Part shown: positions 1 to 8,428 of the stretch, in pieces | Layout of the letters: every line of letters begins with the position of its first letter | Position numbering within the stretch: position 1 is the first letter of the stretch | Source of the DNA: Sphaerisporangium sp039871875 | GTDB lineage: Bacteria; Actinomycetota; Actinomycetes; Streptosporangiales; Streptosporangiaceae | Direction of reading: 5' to 3' | Assembly: GCF_039871875.1 (NCBI RefSeq) | Contig: NZ_JBDPMD010000003.1 | Coordinates: forward strand, 1-64,000 | DNA length: 64,000 nucleotides | The notes under the pieces: generated by a model | Database searches by the model: none | What the model was told of the DNA's origin: nothing | Seen by the model: only the letters and a program-made list of their open reading frames with translations | Made by a program: the position numbers and the translations under genes

Positions 1-319
1 GCACGGTCTGGCCGGTGGCGACGTCGGTGGCGGTGCCGCCCCACCAGTGGAACCCGAAGACCAGGCGGTAGGGACGGCGGTTGTCGTAGCCGTCGGGGAG
101 CCGCAGGATGAAGCTGCGGCTCTTGCCGCCACTTTGGATGGTGTGCGTGCCGTTCGTGAGAGTCGGGGTCTTGCCGCACCCCGCCGTCGCCGCCGCGACG
201 GCCGTCGTGCTCCTGACGGCCGGGCTGGTCTTGGCGGCGCTCAGCGCCGCGTGCCCTGTGCCGAGGACCAGTAACCCTGCGACCGCGACGGCCCCGAACA
301 AGGACCTTCTTCTTGACAT
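1..319 (-). CDS. Secreted esterase of the PHB-depolymerase/feruloyl-esterase family, N-terminal part only
   Basis: The window edge removes the C-terminus; 106 residues are visible. The start is the ATG at 317-319, preceded by an AGGGAG ribosome site. A signal peptide follows (MSRRRSLFGAVAVAGLLVL, then a small-residue region), so the product is exported. The mature part begins with a Cys-Gly segment and then GGKSRSFILRLPDGYDNRRP and LVFGFHWWGG. This is the oxyanion-side strand typical of LpqC-like and feruloyl-esterase-type alpha/beta hydrolases. The catalytic serine would lie beyond the edge. Family members cleave ester links on plant cell-wall polysaccharides or polyesters. The xylanase next door and the LacI-type palindrome upstream fit a hemicellulose role. 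The exact substrate cannot be told. Confidence 0.7.
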   Translation of the reverse strand, partial: MSRRRSLFGAVAVAGLLVLGTGHAALSAAKTSPAVRSTTAVAAATAGCGKTPTLTNGTHTIQSGGKSRSFILRLPDGYDNRRPYRLVFGFHWWGGTATDVATGQTV

Positions 320-911
320 CCCGCTGCTCCCTTTGCGGTCCCGGTCGACGTGGACGGGATCAGCCATCCACTGTCTCGGTTCGTCCCAGGCATGATCCGC
401 CTGAGCCGCCACCTGTCCGGCACGTCACGCGAGAGCTTGAGATGTTGGCGCTAACAGCTTGAAAGCTGCTGCTAACTCCGCTTCTCACCGAGGGTGGAAG
501 GTGACGGTGCAGCGGAGCAAACCGGATACGGCACGGCCTGTCAAAGGTCCGGTGACACGCAGTGGTGACGTAGACATCCCATGTCTCCGCCCGACATGCC
601 GTGACCAGCGAGACCTCGGCGTGCGCCGGCGGCGCGACAGGGTGAACGTTTCAGAACCACTCAGGTGACAGCACCGCAGAGGAGGATCGGCGGCCCCCGA
701 TCGCCCGTTCCGGGCCGCACCGGACCGCCGTTCCTGTCCTGCTGATGGACCACACGGTGAGAAGAAGACCGCATGGGTGGCGGCGACAGCCTGAAGCTGA
801 TGGCAGAAGCCCGACCTGGCCGAACGCACGGGAGGCCGGTGGCGGCGATGGAGTCGCGGTGACGAGTGACACCTGGCCGGTCCCGCCGGCATGTCGCGGG
901 ACCGGCAAGGG
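320..911. other. Intergenic region, about 590 bp, between esterase and xylanase
   Basis: No convincing gene was found in this stretch. It holds the upstream region of the esterase, with one LacI-type palindrome near 443-456, and the 3' flank of the xylanase gene. Short open frames here have no ribosome site and no recognisable sequence. Confidence 0.6.
443..456. promoter_or_regulatory. LacI-family-type operator palindrome
   Basis: TGTTGGCGCTAACA is an inverted repeat with one mismatch around the CG centre that is characteristic of LacI/GalR-family operators. It sits about 125 bp upstream of the esterase start. By analogy with actinomycete xylanolytic and cellulolytic regulators it probably binds a sugar-responsive repressor. 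The repressor gene itself is not in this window. Confidence 0.5.
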
Positions 912-1949
912 CTACGGCGTCGTCCGGGTCAGTGGCATGGGAAAGGCGGACAGTGCGGCGAAGTACGCCGGCTTCTTGTTGTAGTAGCGGTCGAAGAGCA
1001 ACGGGGTCTCTGCGGAGCGCCAGCTCTGGTGGTCGGCGATGCCGAAGACGGTCACGCCTTTGCAGCGGGTGACGGCGACGCAGGTGGAGATCGCGGAGTG
1101 GTAGATCTCCCCCTGGCGTGGAGCGGTGCCGGCGACGTCCAGCTCGGTGAGGTGGACGTCCAGTCCGGAGGAGGCGAAGGTCTCCAGGGTGCGGCGGAAG
1201 TTCGCGGGGTAGGGGAAGGTGCTGTTGAAGTGGGACTCCAGGCCGACGCAGTCCAGGGGGACGCCGCGGGCCTTGAAGTCGCGCAGGAGCCGGAGGACGG
1301 ACTGGCTCTTGGGCTTGTCGATGTCCTCGATGCCGTAGTCGTTGTAGCAGAGCCTGACCTCGGGGTCGGCGGCGCGGGCCGCACGGAAGGCCTGCTCGAT
1401 CCAGCTGTCGCCGAGGCGGACCTGGAAGACGTTGCGGCGGCGGGGGACGCTCGGGTTGTCGGAGAAGGCCTCGCCGACGACGTCCCAGGTGTCGACCTTC
1501 CCGCGGTAGTGGTCCATCACGGTTCTGATGAAGGTGACGAGAGCCGTGTTGACCTCGCTCGCCGTGGTGAGGCCGCTCACCCAGTTCGGCACGCCGTACG
1601 ACGCGATCAGCCGGCCGCGGACCCGCATGCCGTGGGCCTGCGCGTACTCGACGATGCGGTCGGCGGGGGGGAAGTTCCAGACGTTCCTGGACGGCTGAAT
1701 CATGTCCCACCACATCTCGAATTCCGGGGTGACCGAGGTGAACTCCCGGTCCAGGACCGTGGTGTACGCGGTATCGGTGAGTAAGCGGGACTGGACGGCG
1801 GCGCCGAAGTAGCGGCCGGTGCGTGCGGCGGCGGAGCCCAGGGTCTCGTCGGCGGCACCGGCGGGGGTTTGCGTGATGACGGCGAGCGCGGCGGCGCAGA
1901 CGACCGCGACGGTGACGGCCAGTAGGCGGCGAAGTGGCAGGACGGCCAT
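912..1949 (-). CDS. Divergent secreted GH10 family glycoside hydrolase (xylanase-like)
   Basis: 345 residues. The ATG at 1947-1949 has a GGAGGA site 6 bases upstream, which decides the start. Residues 1-33 are a signal peptide ending near AGAA. The GH10 barrel is recognisable: the acid/base strand TWDVVGEA (Glu160) and the nucleophile strand HLTELDV (Glu269). Several near-invariant substrate-pocket residues are changed. The Asn before the acid/base is Gly159. The usual ENEMKW is EFEMWW (77-81 region), and the usual GHTLxWH is GRLIASYG (112-119). GH10 enzymes hydrolyse beta-1,4-xylan outside the cell. With these changes, substrate or efficiency may differ from true xylanases. No carbohydrate-binding module is present. 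Confidence 0.8.
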   Translation of the reverse strand: MAVLPLRRLLAVTVAVVCAAALAVITQTPAGAADETLGSAAARTGRYFGAAVQSRLLTDTAYTTVLDREFTSVTPEFEMWWDMIQPSRNVWNFPPADRIVEYAQAHGMRVRGRLIASYGVPNWVSGLTTASEVNTALVTFIRTVMDHYRGKVDTWDVVGEAFSDNPSVPRRRNVFQVRLGDSWIEQAFRAARAADPEVRLCYNDYGIEDIDKPKSQSVLRLLRDFKARGVPLDCVGLESHFNSTFPYPANFRRTLETFASSGLDVHLTELDVAGTAPRQGEIYHSAISTCVAVTRCKGVTVFGIADHQSWRSAETPLLFDRYYNKKPAYFAALSAFPMPLTRTTP

Positions 1950-2139
1950 TGTTGTTCCTCCGGTGGGACACCGTGCGGGGCAGGGGACGTACGTCACCCG
2001 TGAAGTGCTGACGGGAGGTCTCACAAGGGAGTGTGTGAAGCACACAAGTGGGTGTCAACCGGAAACCAAGGCACCGATAGGCGCCGACGGGGTTACGCTG
2101 CGCCGGAGAGAACCACCCGGACCGCTACCACCGAAAGCT

Positions 2140-2436
2140 TCACGACGCGGCGTGGTCGGCGGCGATGGTGTCGATGCGCAGGGCCAGGGTGAAGTCGTGC
2201 TGGGTGAGGCCGTTGGCGTCGTGGGTGGTGAGGGCGACGTGGAGTTTGCGCCAGCGGATGTCGATGTCGGGGTGGTGGTTCAGGGATTCGGCCTGTTCGG
2301 CGATGTCGTTGACGATCGCTATGGCGGTGCGGAAGTCGGGGGCGACTATGGTGCGGCGGATCTCGTCGCCTTCGCGGTGCCAGTCGGGGATCTCTGCCAG
2401 CTTCGCGGTGATCGTCTCGTCGTCCAGCCTCTCCAT
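2140..2436 (-). CDS. Pterin-4a-carbinolamine dehydratase
   Basis: About 98 residues from the chosen start. It belongs to the PhhB/DCoH family, which dehydrates 4a-hydroxy-tetrahydrobiopterin during pterin cofactor recycling and is cytosolic. The central SLNHHPDIDIRW segment holds the paired histidines of the active site, followed by VALTTHDANGLTQHDFTLA, typical of the family. The start is uncertain: ATG codons lie at 2448, 2445 and 2436, and none has a strong ribosome site. The last fits the usual family N-terminus best. There is no functional link to its neighbours. Many actinomycetes carry this as a lone gene. Confidence 0.88.
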   Translation of the reverse strand: MERLDDETITAKLAEIPDWHREGDEIRRTIVAPDFRTAIAIVNDIAEQAESLNHHPDIDIRWRKLHVALTTHDANGLTQHDFTLALRIDTIAADHAAS

Positions 2437-2517
2437 GCCGATCATCATTTCACGTGGTGACGACAATGTCGTGAGGCGGGCACGGCAGGGTGTCGTGCCC
2501 GCCTCGGGACATCGGGG

Positions 2518-4626
2518 TCAGAGTCCTACCGCGTGGCAGGTGGCGGTGGACTTCTTGGTGGGGTCGCTCTCGCTGGTCGCCGTCAGGGTCACGGTGGCCA
2601 GGCGGGGGGCGTTCTCGCCGCGCTGTACGGAGATCGGGACGAGGGTGGTCTTGCCGGACTCCAGGGCGGTGAGCTGGTTCGGGACCCAGGTCCGCCAGCC
2701 GCCGGCGGACGTGGAGGCGGTCAGGCGGTACACGTCGGAGCCGAGGTACGCCGAGACGTCCTCGGGGTGCTCACCCTGCGGGGCGGCCTTCTTGCCGGTG
2801 TTGGTCAGGGGGAACCGGCAGGTGGCCCACTCGGTGCCACTGGCGATGGCCGCGGTGGGGAGGACCTTCACGCCGCGGCGCTGCGGGCCTGCGCCGTCGA
2901 GCGACCGGACGGCGACCGTGTAGGACAGGACGCCCTGCTTGTCGCGGTGCTTGTCGATGATGTAGAAGTGCAGGCGGTTGGCCTGGTCGACGTGCTCGAA
3001 CTCGCTGCCGGAGCCGGTGCCGGCGTGGAACAGCGCGTCCGAGAGCTGCCGGTAGTCGCCGATGGTGATCGGCACGGCGGTGCCGTCGGGCAGCACGTAG
3101 TCGGTCATGCCGATGTCCTGCGGGTTGGCGTCGACGACCCATTCGAACGGCGCGCGGTCCTGGTCCTTGGTCTTGGCCAGCAGCACGCCCGCGTCCGGGG
3201 TGAAGGAGTCGGCGCCCATGCGGTCCACGACCTCGACCGTGTAGTTCTGGTAGCCGCCGCCGTCGCACATCGGGTCGGTGGTGACGTCGCACGCGGGGCT
3301 GAGGTCGCCGCCGCCGAGCACGACGTTCACGCCGGACAGCCCGGACGGGCCGGGCTGGGCGGCCCGGGCGGTGACCTTGGCGACCACGAGGCCGGACTGG
3401 GCCAGCGCCTCGCGGGTGAGCCGCAGCACGTTGCCCTCGTCCACCATCTGCAGCTTGATCTTGTTGCGCAGCATGTGCTGGGCTCCCATGGAGCCGCCGC
3501 CGGTCGGCGGGATCAGCCACCGGCTGTGCGGGCCGCCGGGGCCGTTGAAGCTGCCGCGGCTGAGCATCTCCCAGATGCCGGTGTACGCGCGCCGCGGCGG
3601 CACCCCGAACGGGTTGTTGTAGTTGTCGCCGATGCCGAGGATGTGGCTCAGCTCGTGGGCGTACACGCCCTGGCCGGAGCTCTCGGCCTGGGTGGACGAG
3701 CCGCCGCCGGCGTTCGGCCAGATGGAGGACGCCGACGCCCAGGAGGTCCACTCGACGTACCGGGTGCGTGCCCAGTTGGGCAGGGCCGGGTCCGGCGGGC
3801 CGAAGTCGTCGGTGACGGCCTCCTTGGTCGGGAACTTGATCGGCCCGAACTCCTGCCAGGTGGCCGATTCGTCCTGCCCGGCGCTGAGGTAGAAGATGAA
3901 GTCGTACTGCCCCGCGACCTCCTCACCCTGGTCGCCGACCCACGCGGCGCGCCCGTCGGTGCGGATGTTGCGGTTGCACGTGTCGCCGGCCGGGCACGCG
4001 GTGCCGCCCTGGAACTCCATGGCGTACTCGTGGTCCTTGCCCGGCATCTCGTACGGGCCGAAGGCGGTGAGGTCCACGCCGTACCGGCCGCCGGAGTCCT
4101 CCATCCAGTACTCGTGGATGGTGTGCCCCCGGTTGAGGGCGTTCGGGGTGTTGAGGAAGTCCTTGTAGAACTGGGCCACCTGGTCGCGCGGGATGTCGTG
4201 CGCCTCGGTGCTCGGGTTGCCGAACACGGTGGACTTGGCGGGCTGGGTGACCACGAACGGCTGGTTCGGGTAGTCGAGCAGCACCAGGGCGCCCTTGAAG
4301 GTGCGCACCGAGCCCTTGCCCGCGGGGTCGGCCCAGTTGGTGCCGGGGACGGCCTTGTAGTCCGCCCAGGTCATGTGGTCGGGGTTCTTCCAGTTCTGCG
4401 GGTCGATCGCGGCGGGGCCGCCGGGGGCGCCGCGCAGCGCGGACGCGGGGGCGGACTCCTGCCACGGCTGGCGCTGCGGCCAGTGGTCGGCCTGCCAGGG
4501 GTTGGCGGGTTCGACGGGGGGTGCGGCGGCGGCCGGGCCGGGGATCGCGGTCAGCCCGAGCGGGCCGAGCACGACGGCGGCGAACAACAGGGTGAGTCGT
4601 CTTCTCCGGCGATGGACGGATGGCAC
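2518..4626 (-). CDS. Secreted M6 family metalloprotease (immune inhibitor A-like)
   Basis: 702 residues from a GTG at 4624-4626 that has a GATGAGG-type site upstream. An N-terminal RRRRR stretch and hydrophobic core ending in GPAAAA form a signal peptide. The catalytic zinc site HELSHILGIGDNYN has the HExxHxxG form of M6 peptidases. The metalloprotease domain fills roughly residues 90-400. A beta-rich C-terminal part follows and probably covers or orients the catalytic domain. InhA-type enzymes degrade extracellular proteins. The gene lies 128 bp downstream of the sugar-importer operon on the same strand, so it may be read through from it. A nutrient-scavenging role is likely, but the substrate is unknown. 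Confidence 0.85.
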   Translation of the reverse strand: MPSVHRRRRRLTLLFAAVVLGPLGLTAIPGPAAAAPPVEPANPWQADHWPQRQPWQESAPASALRGAPGGPAAIDPQNWKNPDHMTWADYKAVPGTNWADPAGKGSVRTFKGALVLLDYPNQPFVVTQPAKSTVFGNPSTEAHDIPRDQVAQFYKDFLNTPNALNRGHTIHEYWMEDSGGRYGVDLTAFGPYEMPGKDHEYAMEFQGGTACPAGDTCNRNIRTDGRAAWVGDQGEEVAGQYDFIFYLSAGQDESATWQEFGPIKFPTKEAVTDDFGPPDPALPNWARTRYVEWTSWASASSIWPNAGGGSSTQAESSGQGVYAHELSHILGIGDNYNNPFGVPPRRAYTGIWEMLSRGSFNGPGGPHSRWLIPPTGGGSMGAQHMLRNKIKLQMVDEGNVLRLTREALAQSGLVVAKVTARAAQPGPSGLSGVNVVLGGGDLSPACDVTTDPMCDGGGYQNYTVEVVDRMGADSFTPDAGVLLAKTKDQDRAPFEWVVDANPQDIGMTDYVLPDGTAVPITIGDYRQLSDALFHAGTGSGSEFEHVDQANRLHFYIIDKHRDKQGVLSYTVAVRSLDGAGPQRRGVKVLPTAAIASGTEWATCRFPLTNTGKKAAPQGEHPEDVSAYLGSDVYRLTASTSAGGWRTWVPNQLTALESGKTTLVPISVQRGENAPRLATVTLTATSESDPTKKSTATCHAVGL

Positions 4627-4754
4627 GATCTCTGCCTCATCTCCATGGGGGGCTGCTCGGCCGTCTCGGGGACGGCCTTGACCGCGATCATGAAGCAGAA
4701 GTTGATTCCGGGCAAGAGCGGACAAATGATGAAATCGGTCCGCGCAGAAAGGCG

Positions 4755-5660
4755 TTACTTGACGGCCCCCGCCGTGAGGCCGGACTGGATCTGCCGCTGG
4801 AAGACGATGTAGACGATCAGCATCGGGATGATCGCCATGCTGAGCGCCGCGAACAGTCCCGGCCAGTCGGCCTCGTACCCGGCGTTGGTGTTGATGTTGG
4901 CGATGCCCTGCGTGATCAGCCACTTGTCCTCGACGCCGCCCGACAGCAGCACGATGGGCAGCAGGTACTGGTTCCACTGGCCGAGGATGTTGAAGATCGT
5001 GATGCTGATCAGGCCGGGCCTGGCCATGGGCATCATGATCTGGAAGAACGTGCGCGTGTGCGAGGCGCCGTCCATCATCGCGGCCTCGGCCACCGACGTG
5101 GGGAGCGTCTTGAAGAACGCCGTCAGGAAGAACACCGTGAACGGCAGCGAGTAGGCGATGTACACCAGGATCACGCCGAGGTGGCTGTCGATCAGCCCGA
5201 GGTTGCGGACCACGAAGAACAGCGGCACCAGCGCCAGGAACACCGGGAAGGACAACCCGGAGACGAACAGGTAGTACACGATGCGGTTGCCGAAGAAGCG
5301 GTAGCGCGCGAGCACGTACGCGGCCATCGACCCGAACAGCATGGTGAACGCCGTGCTGACCGCCACCACGAACACCGTGTTCAGCATGTACCGGCCGATG
5401 TGGGCCTTGTCCCAGGCCCGCACCCAGGCGTCGAAGGAGTAGCCCTGCGGCAGCGCGAGCGGGGCGTCGCCGACGATCTCGGCGTTGGTCTTGAACGACG
5501 CGAGGAACGTCCACAGGATCGGGCCGACCACCAGGATCAGCCAGACGACGAGCGCGAGGTGGGACAGGGCGCCGAACACGCCCAGGGGGTGCTTCGGACG
5601 GTTCGGCCGGGCGGCGGCGCGCGGGGCGGCCACCCGCATCGTGTCGGTGGAGGTGGCCAT
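4755..5660 (-). CDS. ngcG: Sugar ABC importer permease, NgcG-like (CUT1)
   Basis: 301 residues with six predicted membrane segments, MalG-type. The EAA loop needed for ATPase docking is seen as EAAMMDGASHTRTFF followed by P. The upstream permease gene ends in TAG directly against this ATG (TAGATG), so the two are translated together. With the adjacent permease and binding protein it makes the membrane core of a carbohydrate importer. CUT1 importers in actinomycetes usually share one ATPase (MsiK) encoded elsewhere, and no ATPase gene is present here. The Ngc naming rests on the binding protein (6620-8071). Confidence 0.82.
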   Translation of the reverse strand: MATSTDTMRVAAPRAAARPNRPKHPLGVFGALSHLALVVWLILVVGPILWTFLASFKTNAEIVGDAPLALPQGYSFDAWVRAWDKAHIGRYMLNTVFVVAVSTAFTMLFGSMAAYVLARYRFFGNRIVYYLFVSGLSFPVFLALVPLFFVVRNLGLIDSHLGVILVYIAYSLPFTVFFLTAFFKTLPTSVAEAAMMDGASHTRTFFQIMMPMARPGLISITIFNILGQWNQYLLPIVLLSGGVEDKWLITQGIANINTNAGYEADWPGLFAALSMAIIPMLIVYIVFQRQIQSGLTAGAVK

Positions 5661-6584
5661 CTAGAGCTCGATCCTCTCGCGCCGCGTGACGCGCAGGCTG
5701 AGCGCCGCGAACGTGATGGTCAGGAAGAACAGGGCCACGCCCATCGCGGAGGCGTAGCCGAACTTGGAGAACGTGAACGCGGTGCGCCAGATCTCCAGCG
5801 GCAGCACCGTGGTGGAGTTGTCCGGGCCGCCGCGGTCCACCGAGAGCACCTGCACCAGGGCGAAGCAGTCGAACGCGGCGATGCCGAGGTAGACCCAGCC
5901 GACCTGGATGGTGTCCCAGATCAGCGGGAGCGTGATGCTGAAGAACAGCCGGAACCGGCCGGCGCCGTCCAGCGCGGCGGCCTCGAAGACGTCCTTCGGC
6001 ACCGCGGCCATGCCCGCCGAGAACAGCACCACGTAGAACCCGACGGACTGCCAGATGATCACACCCATGATCGACCACAGCGCGAGGTCCGGCTCGATGA
6101 GCCACCCGACCGGGCCGATGCCCACGAGACCGAGCAGGCCGTTGATCACACCGGTGCCGTCCGGGCGGTAGATCGCCTGGAACAGCACGCCGACCACCGC
6201 CACCGCGAGGACCTGCGGGAAGAAGTACACCACGCGGTAGAGCTTCGACCCGAAGACGCCGGTCATGCGCCCGCCCCTGCTGCCTCCCCCGAGGTTCAGC
6301 AGGAACGAGAAGAACAGCGCGATGGCGATGGTGATCAGCGGCATGGCGAGCAGGAGCAGCGCGTGATGGCGCACCGCGGCCCAGAACACCTCGTCGTCGA
6401 ACAGGCGGGTGAAGTTCTCGAACCCGATGAACTGCGGGTTCGCGGAGATGCCGCGCCAGTTGGTCAGCGAGATGTAGAACGCCTGGGCGTACGGGCCGAT
6501 CACGAAGACCACGTACAGCGCGACGGGGATCGCCAGGAAGGAGACGACGAACCCGTACATCCGCGCCTTGCTGGAGGTCAGCAT
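5661..6584 (-). CDS. ngcF: Sugar ABC importer permease, NgcF-like (CUT1)
   Basis: 307 residues. The start is the ATG at 6582-6584, with AGGGAGG 7 bases upstream. It is MalF-type, with about six membrane helices and an EAA loop (EAAALDGAGRFRLFF followed by LPL). It lies 35 bp after the binding-protein gene and abuts the second permease, a classic binding-protein/permease/permease order. It forms the heterodimeric inner-membrane channel with its partner. Substrate selection lies in the lipoprotein. Confidence 0.82.
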   Translation of the reverse strand: MLTSSKARMYGFVVSFLAIPVALYVVFVIGPYAQAFYISLTNWRGISANPQFIGFENFTRLFDDEVFWAAVRHHALLLLAMPLITIAIALFFSFLLNLGGGSRGGRMTGVFGSKLYRVVYFFPQVLAVAVVGVLFQAIYRPDGTGVINGLLGLVGIGPVGWLIEPDLALWSIMGVIIWQSVGFYVVLFSAGMAAVPKDVFEAAALDGAGRFRLFFSITLPLIWDTIQVGWVYLGIAAFDCFALVQVLSVDRGGPDNSTTVLPLEIWRTAFTFSKFGYASAMGVALFFLTITFAALSLRVTRRERIEL

Positions 6585-6619
6585 CCCGGACCTCCCTGCT
6601 CGCCATGCCGCATGATCGG

Positions 6620-8071
6620 CTACACCGTCCGGTTCTGCTTGGTGATGGAGGAGTCGGCCTTGACGGAGTCGGCCTTCTTCTGCATGTTCGCGCAGAACTC
6701 CTCGGCCGTGATGCGGCCGAACATCAGGGAGTTGGTCTGCTTGCGCAGCTCGGTCTCCAGCTCCTTGTACCAGTTCTCGAAGCTGCTGTAGGTGACGATG
6801 TTCGCCCCGGCGGCCGTCTGGGCGTCGGCGACGCTCTTCAGGCCGGGAGTGAGCGACAGTCCCTCGGCGGCGCCGACGACCACGGTGAGGCTGCCGGACT
6901 TCTCGGTGAAACCCTTCGCGCCCTCCTTGGAGAGCATGATGCGGGCGTACTCCAGGGCACCGGCGGTGTTCTTGCCCTTGGACGGGATGATGTACGGCTC
7001 GCCGGCCGCGGCGCGGATCGCCTCGAACGGCATCTTGTCGCTCGGGGTGAGGCTCGGGGTGGGCGTCACCGCGTACTCGAAGGTGCCGGGCGTGTTGTCC
7101 TTCTGCTCGTTCTCCAGCCAGGAGCCCGACGGGTACAGCGCCACCTTGTCCTGGTTCTGCCGGGTCTGCACCTCGGTGTGGATGAGCCCTTCGTAGCTCT
7201 TGTCCATGAACTTGCCGATCTCGGCCCACGCGGCGGCGGACTGCTTCACCGAGTCGCGGGTCCACGCGCCGTCGGCGAGGTTGTCGATGTCGAGGAGGAT
7301 CTGGTTGCCCTCGATCTTGGCGGCCGTGATCAGGATCATCCAGTACTGGTAGTACGAGGCGTTCTTGCCGGCATAGGCGTAGGGGGTGATGCCCGCGTCC
7401 TTGATGGTTGCGCAGAGGGTCTTGAACTCGTCGAACGTCTTCGGCGGGGCCCAGCCCTTCTCCTGGAAGAGCTTGGCGTTGTACCAGAGGCCGTAGCCGG
7501 TGAAGACGTAGTTGAGGATGTACGGCTTGCCGGCGATCTGGCCGGACTCCACCGTGCCGGGGACCAGCGTGTCGCGCACCTTCTTGCTCGGGTCGTCGAT
7601 GGAAGGCGCGTCGAACAGCGGGGTGAGGTCCAGCAACTGGCCCTCGGTCTGCAGGGCGCCGTTGTCCATCAGGTCGGAGCCGGAGTTGGCGATGAAGTCC
7701 GGCACGTCGCCGCTGGCGAAACGGGGCTGCAGGGTCTGCGCGATCTGCTGGGTCGCGACGTGCTTGACCGAGGCGTTCGGGAATTCCTTCTTGTACAGGG
7801 GCTCGTGCACGTCGGTGGCGTAGCTGTCGCCGAGACCGCCCTTGAAGATGACGACCTCCAGGGGGGCGTCCGCCTTCACCCCGAACGGGTTGGCCCCCGA
7901 GGTCGGCGCCGCGGCGGACGCGCTCGGGGCGGCGGCGTCGCCACCGCCGCCGCTGGTCGCGCAGGAGCTGAGGAACCCTGCGGCGGGCCCGGCGACGAGC
8001 GCGGTGAGGCCGATACGGCGGAGCATCTGCCGCCGGGTGATCTCTTTGGGCGTGCCGGCGGAGTAGGTCAT
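6620..8071 (-). CDS. ngcE: Sugar-binding lipoprotein, NgcE-like (N-acetylglucosamine/chitobiose)
   Basis: 483 residues, ATG start. The twin-arginine-like region TRRQMLRRIG, a hydrophobic stretch and the lipobox LSSC predict a lipid-anchored extracellular protein. A low-complexity Gly/Ala/Ser linker follows to about residue 60, then ANPFGVKADAPLEVVIFKG. From memory this junction matches NgcE-type N-acetylglucosamine and chitobiose binding proteins closely. The rest has the usual family 1 solute-binding architecture. The DasR-like and ROK-like sites upstream support an aminosugar substrate. A different oligosaccharide cannot be excluded without a database comparison. Confidence 0.78.
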   Translation of the reverse strand: MTYSAGTPKEITRRQMLRRIGLTALVAGPAAGFLSSCATSGGGGDAAAPSASAAAPTSGANPFGVKADAPLEVVIFKGGLGDSYATDVHEPLYKKEFPNASVKHVATQQIAQTLQPRFASGDVPDFIANSGSDLMDNGALQTEGQLLDLTPLFDAPSIDDPSKKVRDTLVPGTVESGQIAGKPYILNYVFTGYGLWYNAKLFQEKGWAPPKTFDEFKTLCATIKDAGITPYAYAGKNASYYQYWMILITAAKIEGNQILLDIDNLADGAWTRDSVKQSAAAWAEIGKFMDKSYEGLIHTEVQTRQNQDKVALYPSGSWLENEQKDNTPGTFEYAVTPTPSLTPSDKMPFEAIRAAAGEPYIIPSKGKNTAGALEYARIMLSKEGAKGFTEKSGSLTVVVGAAEGLSLTPGLKSVADAQTAAGANIVTYSSFENWYKELETELRKQTNSLMFGRITAEEFCANMQKKADSVKADSSITKQNRTV

Positions 8072-8097
8072 GCAACCCTCCAGGAAGGAGCTATCAA

Positions 8098-8114
8098 TTA
8101 GGAAAGTTTCCTAA
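8098..8114. promoter_or_regulatory. ROK-family-type operator palindrome
   Basis: TTAGGAAAGTTTCCTAA is a perfect inverted repeat with a single central base, the form bound by many actinobacterial ROK repressors of sugar operons. It lies 27 bp upstream of the binding-protein start, where a repressor would block the importer promoter. No ROK gene is present in this window. Confidence 0.55.
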
Positions 8115-8313
8115 ACGTTTGAGGAACGTACGTCCAACGCCGGGCACCGTCAAGTGGTATAGGCCAACCCGTGATCGAGCTGTAGCCGACCAGCAAGGGG
8201 ACCGCGACCGACGACGTCATGCACCGCCCTCCGAAACCCGTGCGTAACCTGCCAACACCACAGGTCATCGGCCGATGATGACACAGAACACCACATGATT
8301 GACAGACCTTTGA

Positions 8314-8329
8314 CCCGGTCTAGACCAGC
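8314..8329. promoter_or_regulatory. DasR-like dre site
   Basis: The core GGTCTAGACC (8317-8326) is perfect, and the 16-bp site matches 13 of 16 positions of the Streptomyces DasR consensus ACTGGTCTAGACCAGT. DasR is the GntR-family regulator of N-acetylglucosamine use and responds to glucosamine-6-phosphate. The site is 100 bp upstream of the DUF4032 gene and about 240 bp upstream of the importer. This supports an aminosugar role for the importer. Confidence 0.6.
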
Positions 8330-8428
8330 GATCTGGAAACCGTCCGAAGAGCGGACACAGGGTGCATTCGTTGGCTAAGAGCGGCTACCGTCACCTTCCG
8401 GACTTTTCCTAGTAGCGAGGAGCACGGT

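Larger units (their letters stand above)
8072..8428. other. Divergent promoter region between the sugar importer and the DUF4032 gene
   Basis: This 357-bp region holds no gene. It carries a perfect 17-bp ROK-type palindrome close to the importer start and a DasR-like dre core closer to the DUF4032 gene. Local composition drops in GC near 8090-8120 and 8270-8300, as expected for promoters. Confidence 0.65.

Noticed and set aside
1983..1998. GACGTACGTC palindrome upstream of the xylanase as an operator
   Set aside because: It is short and common in GC-rich DNA, with no match to a known regulator and no second copy elsewhere in the window.
661..2058. Arg/Pro/His-rich minus-strand frame overlapping the xylanase in another frame
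   Set aside because: Out-of-frame shadow of the GH10 gene. The 912-1949 frame has signal peptide, ribosome site and catalytic motifs.
4620..6791. Plus-strand frame of 723 codons opposite the sugar permeases
   Set aside because: Composition is almost only Arg, Asp, Glu, Gly, His, Val and Ala, typical of a reverse shadow. The permeases on the other strand are certain.
8112..8121. AAACGTTT as a LacI-type site in the importer promoter
   Set aside because: An eight-base palindrome next to the stronger ROK-type site is too short to support a separate call.
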